Source: Sva-07 sp963793335 (GTDB lineage Bacteria > Actinomycetota > Acidimicrobiia > Acidimicrobiales > Ilumatobacteraceae). From it: DNA of 64,000 nt. The stretch covers positions 102,602 to 166,601 of the forward strand of contig CAWBZS010000014.1 of the NCBI GenBank assembly GCA_963793335.1. The letters run 5' to 3'. This document shows positions 35,320 through 44,047 of the stretch, piece after piece. Under the pieces are notes generated by a model. The model saw only the letters and a program-made list of their open reading frames with translations, did not search any database and had not been told where the DNA came from. Made by a program: the position numbers and the translations under genes. Positions within the stretch are counted from its first letter, which is position 1. Every line of letters starts with the position of its first letter.

Positions 35320-37953
35320 GTGACCCAACTCTCCGACGCGTCCGCCCCGCACGACTCCGGCGATGCCGGGCGCGTCTCGTTCGTGGTGAACGGCATGCCG
35401 GTCACCGTTCGGCGTTCGCATCCGCATCTGCTTGCGGCACTGCGTGAGGAACTCGACATCACCTCACCCAAGGACGGTTGCTCACCGTCGGGTCAGTGCG
35501 GGTGTTGCACGGTGTTCGTCGACGGGAAAGCGATCGTTGCCTGTCAGTGCGACATGGACAAGGTCGAAGGATCGACGGTGGTCACGCTCGAAGGGGTCGA
35601 CGAGGTCGAGCGGCAGTCGTTTGCCGATGCGTTCGCCGCATGCGGTGGGCTGCAGTGCGGATTCTGCATCCCGGGCATCGTGATGCGGGCCAAGGCCCAG
35701 ATCGACAGAAAGGGCGCCGGGCTCACCCGCGAGAAGATGGCCCCGCACCTGGGAGCGCACCTGTGCCGCTGCACGGGGTACGTGAAGGTGCTCGACGCCA
35801 TCGAGGCGGTCGCGCACGGCACCGTGTGCAGTCCGGCGTTGTCCGACACCGTCGGAGGTGGCGGGGCGAAGTACGAAGCGGCGCCACTCACACTCGGCGA
35901 CCGCGGCTACATCGACGACATCCGGGTGCCCGGAATGCTGCATGCAGCGCTGCATCTCACCGACCACGCCCGTGCTGACATCGTTGCCATCGACGTGGCC
36001 GCAGCGCTCGCCGCGCCGGGAGTCGAGGCGGTGTTCACCGCTGACGACGTGGCGGGGACACTGCGCGTCGGTCTGATCCACAAGGACTGGCCGGTGATGA
36101 TCCCCGTCGGCGGGCGGACGTCGTACGCCGGAGACGTCCTGGCGGTGGTGGTGGCAGACACCCGTGACCACGCCAGGGCGGCGGCCGCGCTCGTCGAGGT
36201 CAGCTACGAGGTGCACCAGCCGAACACCGACGCGCGTGCTGCGTTGGCCGACACGGCGCCGCTGTCGGTGTGGGGCACCGACTCGAACGTGCTGTCGACG
36301 AGTTCGTACACACGTGGCGCCGACTTCGAGTCGGCGTTCGCCGCGAGTGTGTTCACGGTGCACGAGACGTTTCACACCCAGCGGATCGAGCACGCGTTCC
36401 TCGAGCCGGAATCGACGGTGGCCGTGCCGAGCGAGGGTGACGAGGGCCGCACACTGCACGTGTACTCCGGCGGCCAGGGTGTGTGGGACGACCGCAACGA
36501 CATCGCCGCAGTGCTCGACGTCGATCCGTCGCGGGTCACGGTGGAACTCGTGTCCAACGGGGGCGCGTTCGGCGGCAAGGAGGACATGAGCAACCAGGCG
36601 CAGACGGCGGTGGCGGCCTGGAAGCTCGGTCGCCCCGTGAAGTGCACCTTGTCACGTGAGGAGAGCTTTCGGATGCATGCCAAGCGGCACCCGATCGAGC
36701 TCGAGTACTGGGCGGGCTGTGACGCGGACGGCAAGGTGACCGCGTTGAAGGTGCGCGGTATCGGCGATTCGGGCGCCTACGCAAGCGTCGGGATGAAGGT
36801 GCTCGAGCGCGCGGCGGGCCATGCATGCGGGCCATATCGGTGGCCGTCACTCGACATCGAGACGATCGCCGTGCGCACCAACAACCTGGTCTGTGGGGCG
36901 TTTCGCGGCTTCGGGGCGAACCAGGCCCAGTTCGCGATGGAGGGTGTGCTCGATCGCCTGGCGGACCAGGTGGGAATCTCGAGCTGGGAGATCCGCAAGC
37001 GCAACGTGATCACGCCCGGTGAGGAGTGGGGCCCCGGCCAGATCATGGACGACGGTGCCGGCGGTGCCGAGGCATGTCTCGATCAGATTCGGGCGGCCTA
37101 CGACGAGGCGATCGCCTCCGGCAAGGCCGTCGGGTTGGGGTTGGGGTTGAAGAACTCCGGACTCGGCAACGGGTTCCGCGAGGTCTCCAAGGCGGTCGTA
37201 CGGTTCCTCGAGCCGGTCGGCGACGCAGCGGGTCGGATCGAGGTGCGCCACGGTTGGACCGAGATGGGCCAAGGGGTGCACACCGTGGCCCTGCAGGTCG
37301 CCGCCCAGGAGTTGGGCGTCGATCCGGACCGCATCGACGTGATCGTCGACACCACCCGCGAGCTGGGGTTCGGTCAGACGACCGGGTCGCGCGGCACGCT
37401 GATGGTCGCCGGGTCGGTCAGCGACGCTGCCGCGGTCGCGCTGGCTGCCGGATGCGCGGTCGGCGTCGACTACGAGGGCGAGTACGTCGTCGACTGGACG
37501 CAGCAGCTCGGCGACCCATCGGTGGCCAACCCCACCATCCACGCAGTCTTCAGCTTTGCTGCACAGTTGGTGATCGCCGACGCCGACACCGGCACCATCG
37601 AGAAGGTCGTCGCGGTCCACGATGTCGGCAGGGCCGTCAATCCGACGCTCGTCGAGGGCCAGGTGGAAGGCAGTGTGCACATGGGGCTCGGCTATGCGCT
37701 CACCGAGGACTTCCCGACCGATCGCGCAACGGGCTTTCCGACCAACACGACCCTGCGGTCGCTCGGGATCCTGCGAGCGAAAGACGTGCCGGAGATCGAC
37801 GTTCAGCTCGTCGAGGTGCCCCAGCCCAGGTCTCCCTTCGGCATCAAGGGCGTCGGCGAGATCGGGCTGGTGCCGACAGCGCCGGCGGTTGCGGCGGCGC
37901 TGCACGCCGTCGACGGCGAGTGGCGCAACACCCTCCCGATGCGCCCCAAGTAG
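35320..37953 (+). CDS. Single-chain [2Fe-2S]/Mo-pterin xanthine dehydrogenase-family hydroxylase
   Basis: The 877-residue protein fuses a two-cluster FeS part to a Mo-binding part. FeS: GCSPSGQCGCCTVFVDG (plant-ferredoxin-type cluster) and GLQCGFCIPGIVMRA with HLCRCTGYVKVLDAI (second cluster), about residues 50-170. Mo part (about 185-877): GGAFGGKED, GAFRGFGANQ, EMGQGVHT and the catalytic Glu in IKGVGEIGLVPTAPAV. There is no FAD domain, as in aldehyde oxidoreductases such as MOP of Desulfovibrio, or selenium-dependent hydroxylases. It would hydroxylate an aldehyde or purine-like substrate with Mo-cofactor. GTG 35320 lies right after the palindrome. Confidence 0.88.
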   Translation: MTQLSDASAPHDSGDAGRVSFVVNGMPVTVRRSHPHLLAALREELDITSPKDGCSPSGQCGCCTVFVDGKAIVACQCDMDKVEGSTVVTLEGVDEVERQSFADAFAACGGLQCGFCIPGIVMRAKAQIDRKGAGLTREKMAPHLGAHLCRCTGYVKVLDAIEAVAHGTVCSPALSDTVGGGGAKYEAAPLTLGDRGYIDDIRVPGMLHAALHLTDHARADIVAIDVAAALAAPGVEAVFTADDVAGTLRVGLIHKDWPVMIPVGGRTSYAGDVLAVVVADTRDHARAAAALVEVSYEVHQPNTDARAALADTAPLSVWGTDSNVLSTSSYTRGADFESAFAASVFTVHETFHTQRIEHAFLEPESTVAVPSEGDEGRTLHVYSGGQGVWDDRNDIAAVLDVDPSRVTVELVSNGGAFGGKEDMSNQAQTAVAAWKLGRPVKCTLSREESFRMHAKRHPIELEYWAGCDADGKVTALKVRGIGDSGAYASVGMKVLERAAGHACGPYRWPSLDIETIAVRTNNLVCGAFRGFGANQAQFAMEGVLDRLADQVGISSWEIRKRNVITPGEEWGPGQIMDDGAGGAEACLDQIRAAYDEAIASGKAVGLGLGLKNSGLGNGFREVSKAVVRFLEPVGDAAGRIEVRHGWTEMGQGVHTVALQVAAQELGVDPDRIDVIVDTTRELGFGQTTGSRGTLMVAGSVSDAAAVALAAGCAVGVDYEGEYVVDWTQQLGDPSVANPTIHAVFSFAAQLVIADADTGTIEKVVAVHDVGRAVNPTLVEGQVEGSVHMGLGYALTEDFPTDRATGFPTNTTLRSLGILRAKDVPEIDVQLVEVPQPRSPFGIKGVGEIGLVPTAPAVAAALHAVDGEWRNTLPMRPK

Positions 37954-37977
37954 CCACTCCGTTCTTCTCGGGTGAGG

Positions 37978-38541
37978 TCAGTCGGGGTCGGACGCTGCGG
38001 CGTCGGCCGGGGTGTCTGCCGGTCGGGCGAGGATCTCGTAGAGCTTGCGCTTGGTGTCCTCGAGGACGGCAGTGGCTGCGTCGCGCTGTTCGAGTGAACC
38101 GAATCGAGCGACCTGGCGGGTCTGGCCGCTGAGCTCCGACATCAGCCCCCGCAGTTCGCCGCGGCCTCCGGTACCGGTGTGGTTCCACGGCAGTTCGGCG
38201 TCGTCGCCCTGTGCTTCGCGGATCTCGGCGAGCATCTGGCGACCCTGATCGGTGAGGGTGTACTCGCGCTTGGCGTCGACCTCGGTCGAGGTGACCGCGC
38301 CGTGGTACTCCATCTTCTCGAGCGCCGGGTAGATGGCACCGGGGCTCGGTCGCCAACGGCCCTCGCTGCGGGTTTCGAGTTCGGTGATCAACTCGTAGCC
38401 GTGCATCGGCCGCTCGTCGAGCAACGTCAAGATGGCGATGCGGACCGCACCGCGTCGCGCCCGATGACGTCCGCGACGCCGGCCGTCGCTTCTGGTCGAG
38501 CTGTCGGTGTGCATGGTGTTCGTCGTGTACTCGTCGTTCAT
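37978..38541 (-). CDS. PadR-family transcriptional regulator
   Basis: The 187-residue protein has the PadR winged helix (about 30-110): VRIAILTLLDERPMHGYELITELE, GRWRPSPGAIYPALEKMEYHGAVTS and REYTLTDQGRQMLAE, followed by a helical C-terminus (about 125-175) for dimerisation and a charged N-terminal extension. PadR proteins repress exporter or detoxification genes. The spacer between this gene and the acyl-CoA dehydrogenase holds a TATCGACATATCG sequence that may be its operator. Confidence 0.88.
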   Translation of the reverse strand: MNDEYTTNTMHTDSSTRSDGRRRGRHRARRGAVRIAILTLLDERPMHGYELITELETRSEGRWRPSPGAIYPALEKMEYHGAVTSTEVDAKREYTLTDQGRQMLAEIREAQGDDAELPWNHTGTGGRGELRGLMSELSGQTRQVARFGSLEQRDAATAVLEDTKRKLYEILARPADTPADAAASDPD

Positions 38542-38589
38542 TGTGCTCCTGAAGTGTTGTTGAAAGGTGGTGCCGAGCGTTACGCGATC

Positions 38590-38612
38590 GCTATCGACAT
38601 ATCGTTAATGTA
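38590..38612. promoter_or_regulatory. TATCGA-CA-TATCG element upstream of padR
   Basis: About 50-70 bp upstream of the PadR start the sequence reads ATCGCTATCGACATATCGTTAATG, an AT-rich island with repeated TATCG blocks separated by two bases in an otherwise GC-rich spacer. This fits a promoter/operator for the divergent or autogenous control usual for PadR regulators. Confidence 0.4.
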
Positions 38613-38731
38613 GCGAAGGGTCGGGAGGAATGCAACCCGGTGAATGCTGCGCGGGGCTGCGTCGGTAGCTGCGTCGGTGGTGGCGTTCGTTCGGTGCGAA
38701 TCGAGCGTGGGTGATCGGCGATGCTGTGACG

Positions 38732-40057
38732 ATGACGGACACGACCGAACGCCCCGCCTCGACCAGCCCCGACGTCGTCGACGAGGTCCGAACCTGGCTC
38801 GAAGAGAACTGGGACCCCGATCTCACCGTCGCACAATGGTGGGAACGGCTCGGGCTCGCCGGCTGGTCGGCGCCGACGCTTCCCGAGGACTCCTACGGTC
38901 GAGGACTGTCGCGTGGCGACGCCGTGTTGGTGGCGAACACGATCTCTGAATTCGGTGCGCTGGGTGCACCCGGTGGGCTCGGTCTGCTCCTTGCTGCACC
39001 GACGATCGCCGGGCACGGCAGCCGCGACCAGATCGACACCTACGTCCGAGACATCGTCACCGGACAGCAGGCGTGGTGCCAGCTCTTCAGTGAGCCTGGT
39101 GCCGGCTCCGACCTCGCCGGGCTCCAGGCCAAGGCGATGCTCGACGGTGAGGAGTACATCGTCAACGGGCAGAAGGTGTGGACCTCTGGCGGACACTACG
39201 CCGACATGGGCATGCTGATCGCTCGCACGAACTCCGATGTCCCCAAGCACCAGGGCATCACCTACTTCGCCATCGACATGCATCAGGAGGGCGTCGACGT
39301 GCGCCCGCTCAAGGAGCTCACCGGCCGAGCCCTCTTCAACGAGGTGTTCATGTCCGACGCCCGCGTGCCGGCCGACGCAGTGATCGGCGGGCTCAACAAC
39401 GGCTGGGCGGTGGCCAACACCACGCTTGCTCACGAACGGGCAGGGCTCGGCTCGGGAGGTGGCAGCAGTTCGGCGAGTGCCGCGATTCCGGGGACGGTGG
39501 GCGGACAGCTCGAGACCCGTGCGGGCGACTACGTCCGCGAGCCCGGCACACCGTCCGGCGGCGGCGGCGGGGCTGCTTTCCGCGACACCTCGAAGATGAT
39601 GATCAGTCTTGCGCAGGGTGCTGGCGTGGCGAACGATCCGACGATCCGCCAGGACATCGTGCGGCTCTACACGATGAGCCAACTGGGTCGCATCAACAAC
39701 TTGCGCGTCAAGGCGGCGAAGGCGAAGGGTGAGGAGATCGCCGGGATGGGCAACATCGCCAAGCTGTCGATGAGCGACATGGTCCGCCTCCAACGCGATC
39801 TCGGCCTGCGGATCGTCGGCCCGCAAGGGATGTTGCACGCCTACGATGGAGCGAGCCGCAAGGCGCTCGACGCTGCGACGGGCAACCCGTTCCTCGGATT
39901 CGTCACCGAGATGGCGCTGTTCGCGCAGGCGCCGCCGATCTATGGCGGTACCGATCAGGTGCAGAAGAACATCATCGGCGAGCGCGTTCTCGGCCTGCCC
40001 AAGGAACCCAACCAGGACAAGGTCCTGCCGTTCAGCGAGCTTCCCAAGAACACCTGA
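38732..40057 (+). CDS. Acyl-CoA dehydrogenase-family protein
   Basis: The 441-residue flavoprotein has the acyl-CoA dehydrogenase blocks: FSEPGAGSDLAGLQAKA (about residues 128-144), KVWTSGGHYADMGMLIART, and the C-terminal YGGTDQVQKNIIGERVLGLP (about 410-430) that binds FAD adenine. A Gly/Ser-rich loop around GGGSSSASAAIPGT (about 240-255) is an insertion relative to classic members. The exact acyl chain specificity cannot be read. ATG 38732 starts the family region; an earlier ATG 38711 is less likely. Confidence 0.88.
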   Translation: MTDTTERPASTSPDVVDEVRTWLEENWDPDLTVAQWWERLGLAGWSAPTLPEDSYGRGLSRGDAVLVANTISEFGALGAPGGLGLLLAAPTIAGHGSRDQIDTYVRDIVTGQQAWCQLFSEPGAGSDLAGLQAKAMLDGEEYIVNGQKVWTSGGHYADMGMLIARTNSDVPKHQGITYFAIDMHQEGVDVRPLKELTGRALFNEVFMSDARVPADAVIGGLNNGWAVANTTLAHERAGLGSGGGSSSASAAIPGTVGGQLETRAGDYVREPGTPSGGGGGAAFRDTSKMMISLAQGAGVANDPTIRQDIVRLYTMSQLGRINNLRVKAAKAKGEEIAGMGNIAKLSMSDMVRLQRDLGLRIVGPQGMLHAYDGASRKALDAATGNPFLGFVTEMALFAQAPPIYGGTDQVQKNIIGERVLGLPKEPNQDKVLPFSELPKNT

Positions 40058-40480
40058 TCAGCGGTTGAGCATGCCGTAGGCGCGGGTCGGCCGAAGTTCG
40101 AGCAGCAGGCGGCGATCGTCGACCATCGCCTGTCGGTACTCGGCCCAGTTGTCGTGTTCACCGGCAACGACGCGGTAGTAGTCGACGAGTGCATCGACCG
40201 TGGCGTCGTCGGGGTGCTCCGCAACGGGCAGCATCGAGACGTCGGCCTCGATCACCACGTACGCCCAGAAGTCATCGCGGTTCACGTGCAGCGAGGCACG
40301 CGGGTCGCGTCGGAGGTTGGCGGTCTTGGCCCGGGTGTCGGTGACCGAGACGCGGATGACGTCGTCGTCGCCGACCGCGAACGCGATGTTCGACGATTGC
40401 GGCCGCCCATCGGACTTGAGTGCGATCAACATGCCGTTGCGTTTGTCGCGGATGAAGTCGAGTGCGTCGGACAGTTCCAT
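40058..40480 (-). CDS. PPOX-class F420-dependent protein
   Basis: The 140-residue split-barrel protein matches the actinobacterial F420-binding pyridoxamine-phosphate-oxidase-like group: RNGMLIALKSDGRPQSSNIAFAV, VSVTDTRAKTANLRRDPRASLHV and WAEYRQAMVDDRRLLLELRPTRAYGM. It probably uses F420 for a hydride transfer; the substrate is unknown. It is convergent with the acyl-CoA dehydrogenase gene, sharing the stop region. Confidence 0.85.
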   Translation of the reverse strand: MELSDALDFIRDKRNGMLIALKSDGRPQSSNIAFAVGDDDVIRVSVTDTRAKTANLRRDPRASLHVNRDDFWAYVVIEADVSMLPVAEHPDDATVDALVDYYRVVAGEHDNWAEYRQAMVDDRRLLLELRPTRAYGMLNR

Positions 40481-40539
40481 GCCTGATGTGTATCAGGCGG
40501 GGCGGAGCCCGTCGATCGATCGCCTGTCGGCCCGCCGCG

Positions 40540-42003
40540 TCAGGCCGGCTCGGTGACGGCGTCGGCCAGCGCGGCCGCTCTCGCTTCAGCGAACCTGGCG
40601 CTGGTGAGCCGCGGACCGGCGTAGACGAACAGGCCGATCGTCAGTACCCCGGCGACGAACCAGGGCATCCGTTGTGCGAACTCCCGCGACCAGAACTGCT
40701 CGGCGATCACCACCGTGAGGCCGCCGAGGGCCGCTCCGATCGGCATCATGCCCCAGCCGAAGAACCGGTAGACGCTGTTCACCCGGCCGAGCAGTTGGTC
40801 GGGGATCACCGTCTGGCGGAAGCTGACGGTGATCACGTTCCACAACACCGCGGTGAACATGAACATGGCGAACAGCGCCCAGACGAGTGGCCACCACGTC
40901 ATGAATCCGATCGTGATCATGATGATCCCGCCGCCCACCAGGGTGGTGGCGAGTGAGGGGCCCACGCCGATCCGCTTGGCGACCGCAGAGGCTGTCCAGC
41001 CGCCGACGATCCCGCCGATCGCACCGCCCGTGCCGAGCAGCGCGAACTCGGTGGCGCTGGTCCCCAACACCTCCTGGCCGTAGAGCACGAACGTTGCCAT
41101 CGACAGCGCGCCCAGCATGTTGAGCAGCCCGAGCACGATGGCCAGGGTGCGGAGCAGGTCGTGCTGCCACAGCCATCGGAATCCTTCAGCCAGTTCGGTC
41201 TTCCACGGGCGGCGCTCGGCGAGACGTGCCGCACGCTGTGCATCGGTGACGTTGGGTCGTCTGATCCAGGCGATCAATGCCGCTGACACGACGAAGGTGG
41301 CGGCGTCGACGAAGAACGGCAATGAGAACGTGACCGCGATCAGGAGCGCGGCGAGGGGTGGGCCTGCGAACGTGTTGGCGACCTGCTCGACGCTCCACAA
41401 CCGACCGTTGGCCTTTTCGAGGTTGTCTGGGTGGACGATCGAGGGCATGAAGGTCTGCGCAGAGTTGTCGTACAGCACCTCGCCGATGCCGAGCAGCAGC
41501 GTTGCCGTCAACACGAGCAGATACAGCGTGGTGTCGGTGGTGATCACCGTTGCGGCGTCGGCGACGACATCAGGTCCCGGGAGCTCGTTCTGGCGAGCGA
41601 GAACTACGAAGGCCACGAAGAGCGTGACGGCGGCGCGCGCCGCGTTCGACCAGATCATGATGACGCGCCGGTCGTAGCGGTCGGTGATCACGCCAGCGGG
41701 GAGCGAGAACAACAGCCACGGCAGGCGCTGCACCACCGCGACCAGGGCGATCAGGAGCGGATTGCGGGTGATCGCAGACGCCAACCAGGGATAGGCGATG
41801 ACGCCGATGCCGTCGCCGAGGTTGGAGATGGTGCTCGCCGAGAAGAGCTTGAAGTAGTTGCCGCCCAGGCGTTCGGGATCGAGCGCCGCTCGGGTCGCCG
41901 TCGTCGCGGCTGTGGCGGTGGCTGTGGCGGTGGTGGTGGTCGTCGTGGTGCTGTCAGCACCTGTGCTCGATGTCCCGTCCGGCGTCGGTGTCGGTTCGGT
42001 CAC
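40540..42003 (-). CDS. MFS transporter (EntS/MFS_3-like)
   Basis: The 487-residue product starts with a Thr/Ala-rich low-complexity tail (repeat-encoded) followed by 12 hydrophobic helices and the exporter-type loop ITDRYDRRVIMIWSNAAR. It resembles the EntS-type exporter family. GTG 42003 overlaps the stop of the upstream HTH gene by 4 nt, so the two are translationally linked; the regulator may control the pump. Transported compound unknown. Confidence 0.82.
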   Translation of the reverse strand: MTEPTPTPDGTSSTGADSTTTTTTTATATATAATTATRAALDPERLGGNYFKLFSASTISNLGDGIGVIAYPWLASAITRNPLLIALVAVVQRLPWLLFSLPAGVITDRYDRRVIMIWSNAARAAVTLFVAFVVLARQNELPGPDVVADAATVITTDTTLYLLVLTATLLLGIGEVLYDNSAQTFMPSIVHPDNLEKANGRLWSVEQVANTFAGPPLAALLIAVTFSLPFFVDAATFVVSAALIAWIRRPNVTDAQRAARLAERRPWKTELAEGFRWLWQHDLLRTLAIVLGLLNMLGALSMATFVLYGQEVLGTSATEFALLGTGGAIGGIVGGWTASAVAKRIGVGPSLATTLVGGGIIMITIGFMTWWPLVWALFAMFMFTAVLWNVITVSFRQTVIPDQLLGRVNSVYRFFGWGMMPIGAALGGLTVVIAEQFWSREFAQRMPWFVAGVLTIGLFVYAGPRLTSARFAEARAAALADAVTEPA

Positions 42004-42542
42004 GATGGCTCCGGCAGGACCGGGTGGGCGGTGGGGTACACGGCACCGACGAAACCGAACACGGTGTCGCCGGAGCGAGGCAGCTTGGAGAACTCCTCGC
42101 CGAGTTCGGCCACTCGGGTGAAGAACTCGTCGGCTCGCTCCTCGGGGATGCGGGCGTGTCGGAGCGTTGCGAGCATGTGGCCGGGCTCGGAGACGACGGC
42201 CTCGGCCTGCGCTTCGGCCAGGAAGTTCTGCCTCACGGCACCCTTCGGGAGTGGGGTGTCACCAACGACGATTGTGCGGCCCGTTCGTCCGTAGAACCGT
42301 TCCTCGATGGCGCGAACCTGGCGGGTGCGTACCACCTGCAGCATCCCCGCGTCGACGAGCGCATCGACGTGATAGGCAACCGATGACTTCGGCCGGTCGA
42401 GTGCGGCGGCCAGTTCGGTGACGGTGGCCGCTCGCTCCAGCACGAGATCGAGGATCACGCTGCGCAGTGGATGAGCAATGGCTCGCAGCTGTTCGGGCGT
42501 GTCGGCCTGAACGCTCGGTGCAAGCTCGTAGTCGGGGGGCAT
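42000..42542 (-). CDS. ArsR-type winged-helix transcriptional regulator
   Basis: The 180-residue protein has an ArsR-type winged helix (about 15-85): LRAIAHPLRSVILDLVLERAATVTELAAALDRPKSSVAYHVDALVDAGML and RTRQVRAIEERFYGRTGR, followed by a helical ligand/dimer domain. No Cys metal-binding motif is seen, so it is more likely small-molecule- or constitutive-type. It is the first gene of a two-gene unit with the MFS transporter. Confidence 0.82.
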   Translation of the reverse strand: MPPDYELAPSVQADTPEQLRAIAHPLRSVILDLVLERAATVTELAAALDRPKSSVAYHVDALVDAGMLQVVRTRQVRAIEERFYGRTGRTIVVGDTPLPKGAVRQNFLAEAQAEAVVSEPGHMLATLRHARIPEERADEFFTRVAELGEEFSKLPRSGDTVFGFVGAVYPTAHPVLPEPS

Positions 42543-42595
42543 CGCCCCAGATTATCCGGGAAAACCCGAACAGTCGAGAAGATTCGGACGAAACC

Positions 42596-42645
42596 GTTTG
42601 CGCTGCACTTTCGGTGGGACGGCCCACCGAAAGTGCAGCACAAAC
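42596..42645. repeat. Intergenic palindromic repeat, copy 2
   Basis: GTTTG, then CTGCACTTTCGGTGGG (42603-42618) pairs with CCCACCGAAAGTGCAG (42623-42638), and CAAAC closes the stem. The element is a longer, stronger stem than copy 1 at 144-193 and shares the same outline (GTTTGCG-TGCAC-CGGTGG-CCACCG-GTGCA-CAAAC). It lies between the Hsp20 stop and the regulator start, where it could also serve as a terminator for hsp20. Confidence 0.85.
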
Positions 42646-42679
42646 CCGTGATTGGTCGATGCGACTGCGTCGTCGGATG

Positions 42680-43129
42680 TCAGTCGGCGTCGGATGCCGT
42701 GGCCTCGACGGCCGCCTGGCCCGTGCCCACGCTGATCTTGCGAGGCTGAGCCTGAGGAATCACCGGGACCCGCAGTGTGAGCACGCCGTCGGAGTAGTCG
42801 GCCTCGACGCCATCGGCATCGAGCCCTTCGCCGAGGCTCACCTGACGCCGGAAGGCGCCCTCGTGGCGCTCGTCGAAGTAGACGCGGTCGCCCTCCTCGC
42901 GCTGATATGTGCGCTCGGCCGACACCGTGAGCACGTTGCGCTCGACCGAGATGTCGATCGAGTCGGCGCTCACGCCGGGAAGATCCAGGTGGACCCACAC
43001 GTTGTCGCCGCGCCGATATGCGTCCATCGGCATCGGACGGGATGCGGCCCACGCCGCACGTGGGGTGTTCCCGAAGGTCTGAGTGAACAGCGAATCGAGT
43101 TCCCGGAAGGGTGAGTTCTGCATGAGCAT
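42680..43129 (-). CDS. Hsp20/alpha-crystallin small heat-shock protein
   Basis: The 149-residue chaperone has the alpha-crystallin domain (about 35-130): DVYRRGDNVWVHLDLPGVSADSIDISVERNVLTVSAERTY, the late GEGLDADGVEADYSDGVLTLRVPV motif ending in the Ile/Val-x-Ile/Val-like tail of the domain. It binds unfolding proteins under stress. GAGGAGGAAACAACC upstream of ATG 43129 is a perfect ribosome binding site and decides the start against the longer ATG at 43171. Confidence 0.9.
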   Translation of the reverse strand: MLMQNSPFRELDSLFTQTFGNTPRAAWAASRPMPMDAYRRGDNVWVHLDLPGVSADSIDISVERNVLTVSAERTYQREEGDRVYFDERHEGAFRRQVSLGEGLDADGVEADYSDGVLTLRVPVIPQAQPRKISVGTGQAAVEATASDAD

Positions 43130-43180
43130 GGTTGTTTCCTCCTCAGTGAAGGTGAGTAGTCGAAGTAACACAAAGCAGTG

Positions 43181-43195
43181 TAGTGCGACGCACTA
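43181..43195. promoter_or_regulatory. TAGTGCG-A-CGCACTA palindrome upstream of hsp20
   Basis: A perfect 7-bp-arm inverted repeat lies about 55-70 bp upstream of the Hsp20 ATG, extending by T/A bases on both sides. It matches neither CIRCE nor HAIR consensus closely. It may be a stress operator for hsp20. Confidence 0.45.
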
Positions 43196-43219
43196 ATCCT
43201 GACAACCTATGACTCAGCT

Positions 43220-44047
43220 TCAATCCTTCGTGATTCGACCCTTCATGGCAAGACTCGCCAACCCGAAGCTGATCACCATCAGCGCCAGTGACGCCGCGGC
43301 TCCTTGGGCCAGCGTGTCCCACTCCCAGCCCTCGGTGATCAGGCTGCGCAGTCCAGCGAGGACGTAGGTGACCGGGTTGTACGTGGCGATCGTGGCCAGC
43401 CAGCCCGTGAGCGCTTCTTCCGGGAGGAACGAGGTGGTGAGGAACGCGAACGGGAAGAACAGGATGAAGCTCGAGTTGACCGCTGCAGGGTTGCCGGTCT
43501 TGAGCGCAATCGCGTAGGGGAATCCAGCGAAGGCCAAACCCCACATCGCGCCGTAGGCGATGAAGGCGACCATGCCGAGGATGCCAGTGACGAAACTCAC
43601 GCCGAGAAGCAGTCCGAGGATCAGCACCGGAATCGTCAACAGCACGATCGACACGATGTCGGCCGCCATCAGTCCGAGCAGCAGCATCGGGCGTCGAATC
43701 GGTGTGAGCAGCAAACGATCGAAGTAGCCACTCTGGATGTCGGTGACGAGCGCGCTTGCTCGTGACACACCGGTCACGGCGAACACGATGGCCACCGGCA
43801 ACTGGAATGCTTTGAAGTCGTCGACGGTGCCGCTCTGCTCGGCGAAGTCCTGCAGGGCTCCGACGTTGACCACGAAGAAGAACACCGGAACGATCAGCGC
43901 CGGGATGAAGAACTCGGGCTCTCGAAAGACGCCGCGCACGGAGCGGCTGGCAATGGTGTAGAAGTCGTGGACCGCCGGTGCCTTGCGGGCCAGGGGGGTG
44001 TACTCCTTCGGGTCGCGCGATGGCTCGACCGCTGTGGTGGTGGTCAT
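43220..44047 (-). CDS. ABC-2 type transporter permease (DrrB-like)
   Basis: The 275-residue protein has six hydrophobic helices (for example FIPALIVPVFFFVVNVGAL, MLLLGLMAADIVSIVLLTIPVLILGLLLG, and FAFLTTSFLPEEALTGWLATIATYNPVTYVLAGLRSL) and the NPVTY-type motif of ABC-2 exporters. AGGAGG before ATG 44047 and a 4-nt overlap with the ATPase gene make it the partner of the ATPase at 44044-45045. The pair resembles daunorubicin-resistance DrrAB exporters. Substrate unknown. Confidence 0.88.
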   Translation of the reverse strand: MTTTTAVEPSRDPKEYTPLARKAPAVHDFYTIASRSVRGVFREPEFFIPALIVPVFFFVVNVGALQDFAEQSGTVDDFKAFQLPVAIVFAVTGVSRASALVTDIQSGYFDRLLLTPIRRPMLLLGLMAADIVSIVLLTIPVLILGLLLGVSFVTGILGMVAFIAYGAMWGLAFAGFPYAIALKTGNPAAVNSSFILFFPFAFLTTSFLPEEALTGWLATIATYNPVTYVLAGLRSLITEGWEWDTLAQGAAASLALMVISFGLASLAMKGRITKD

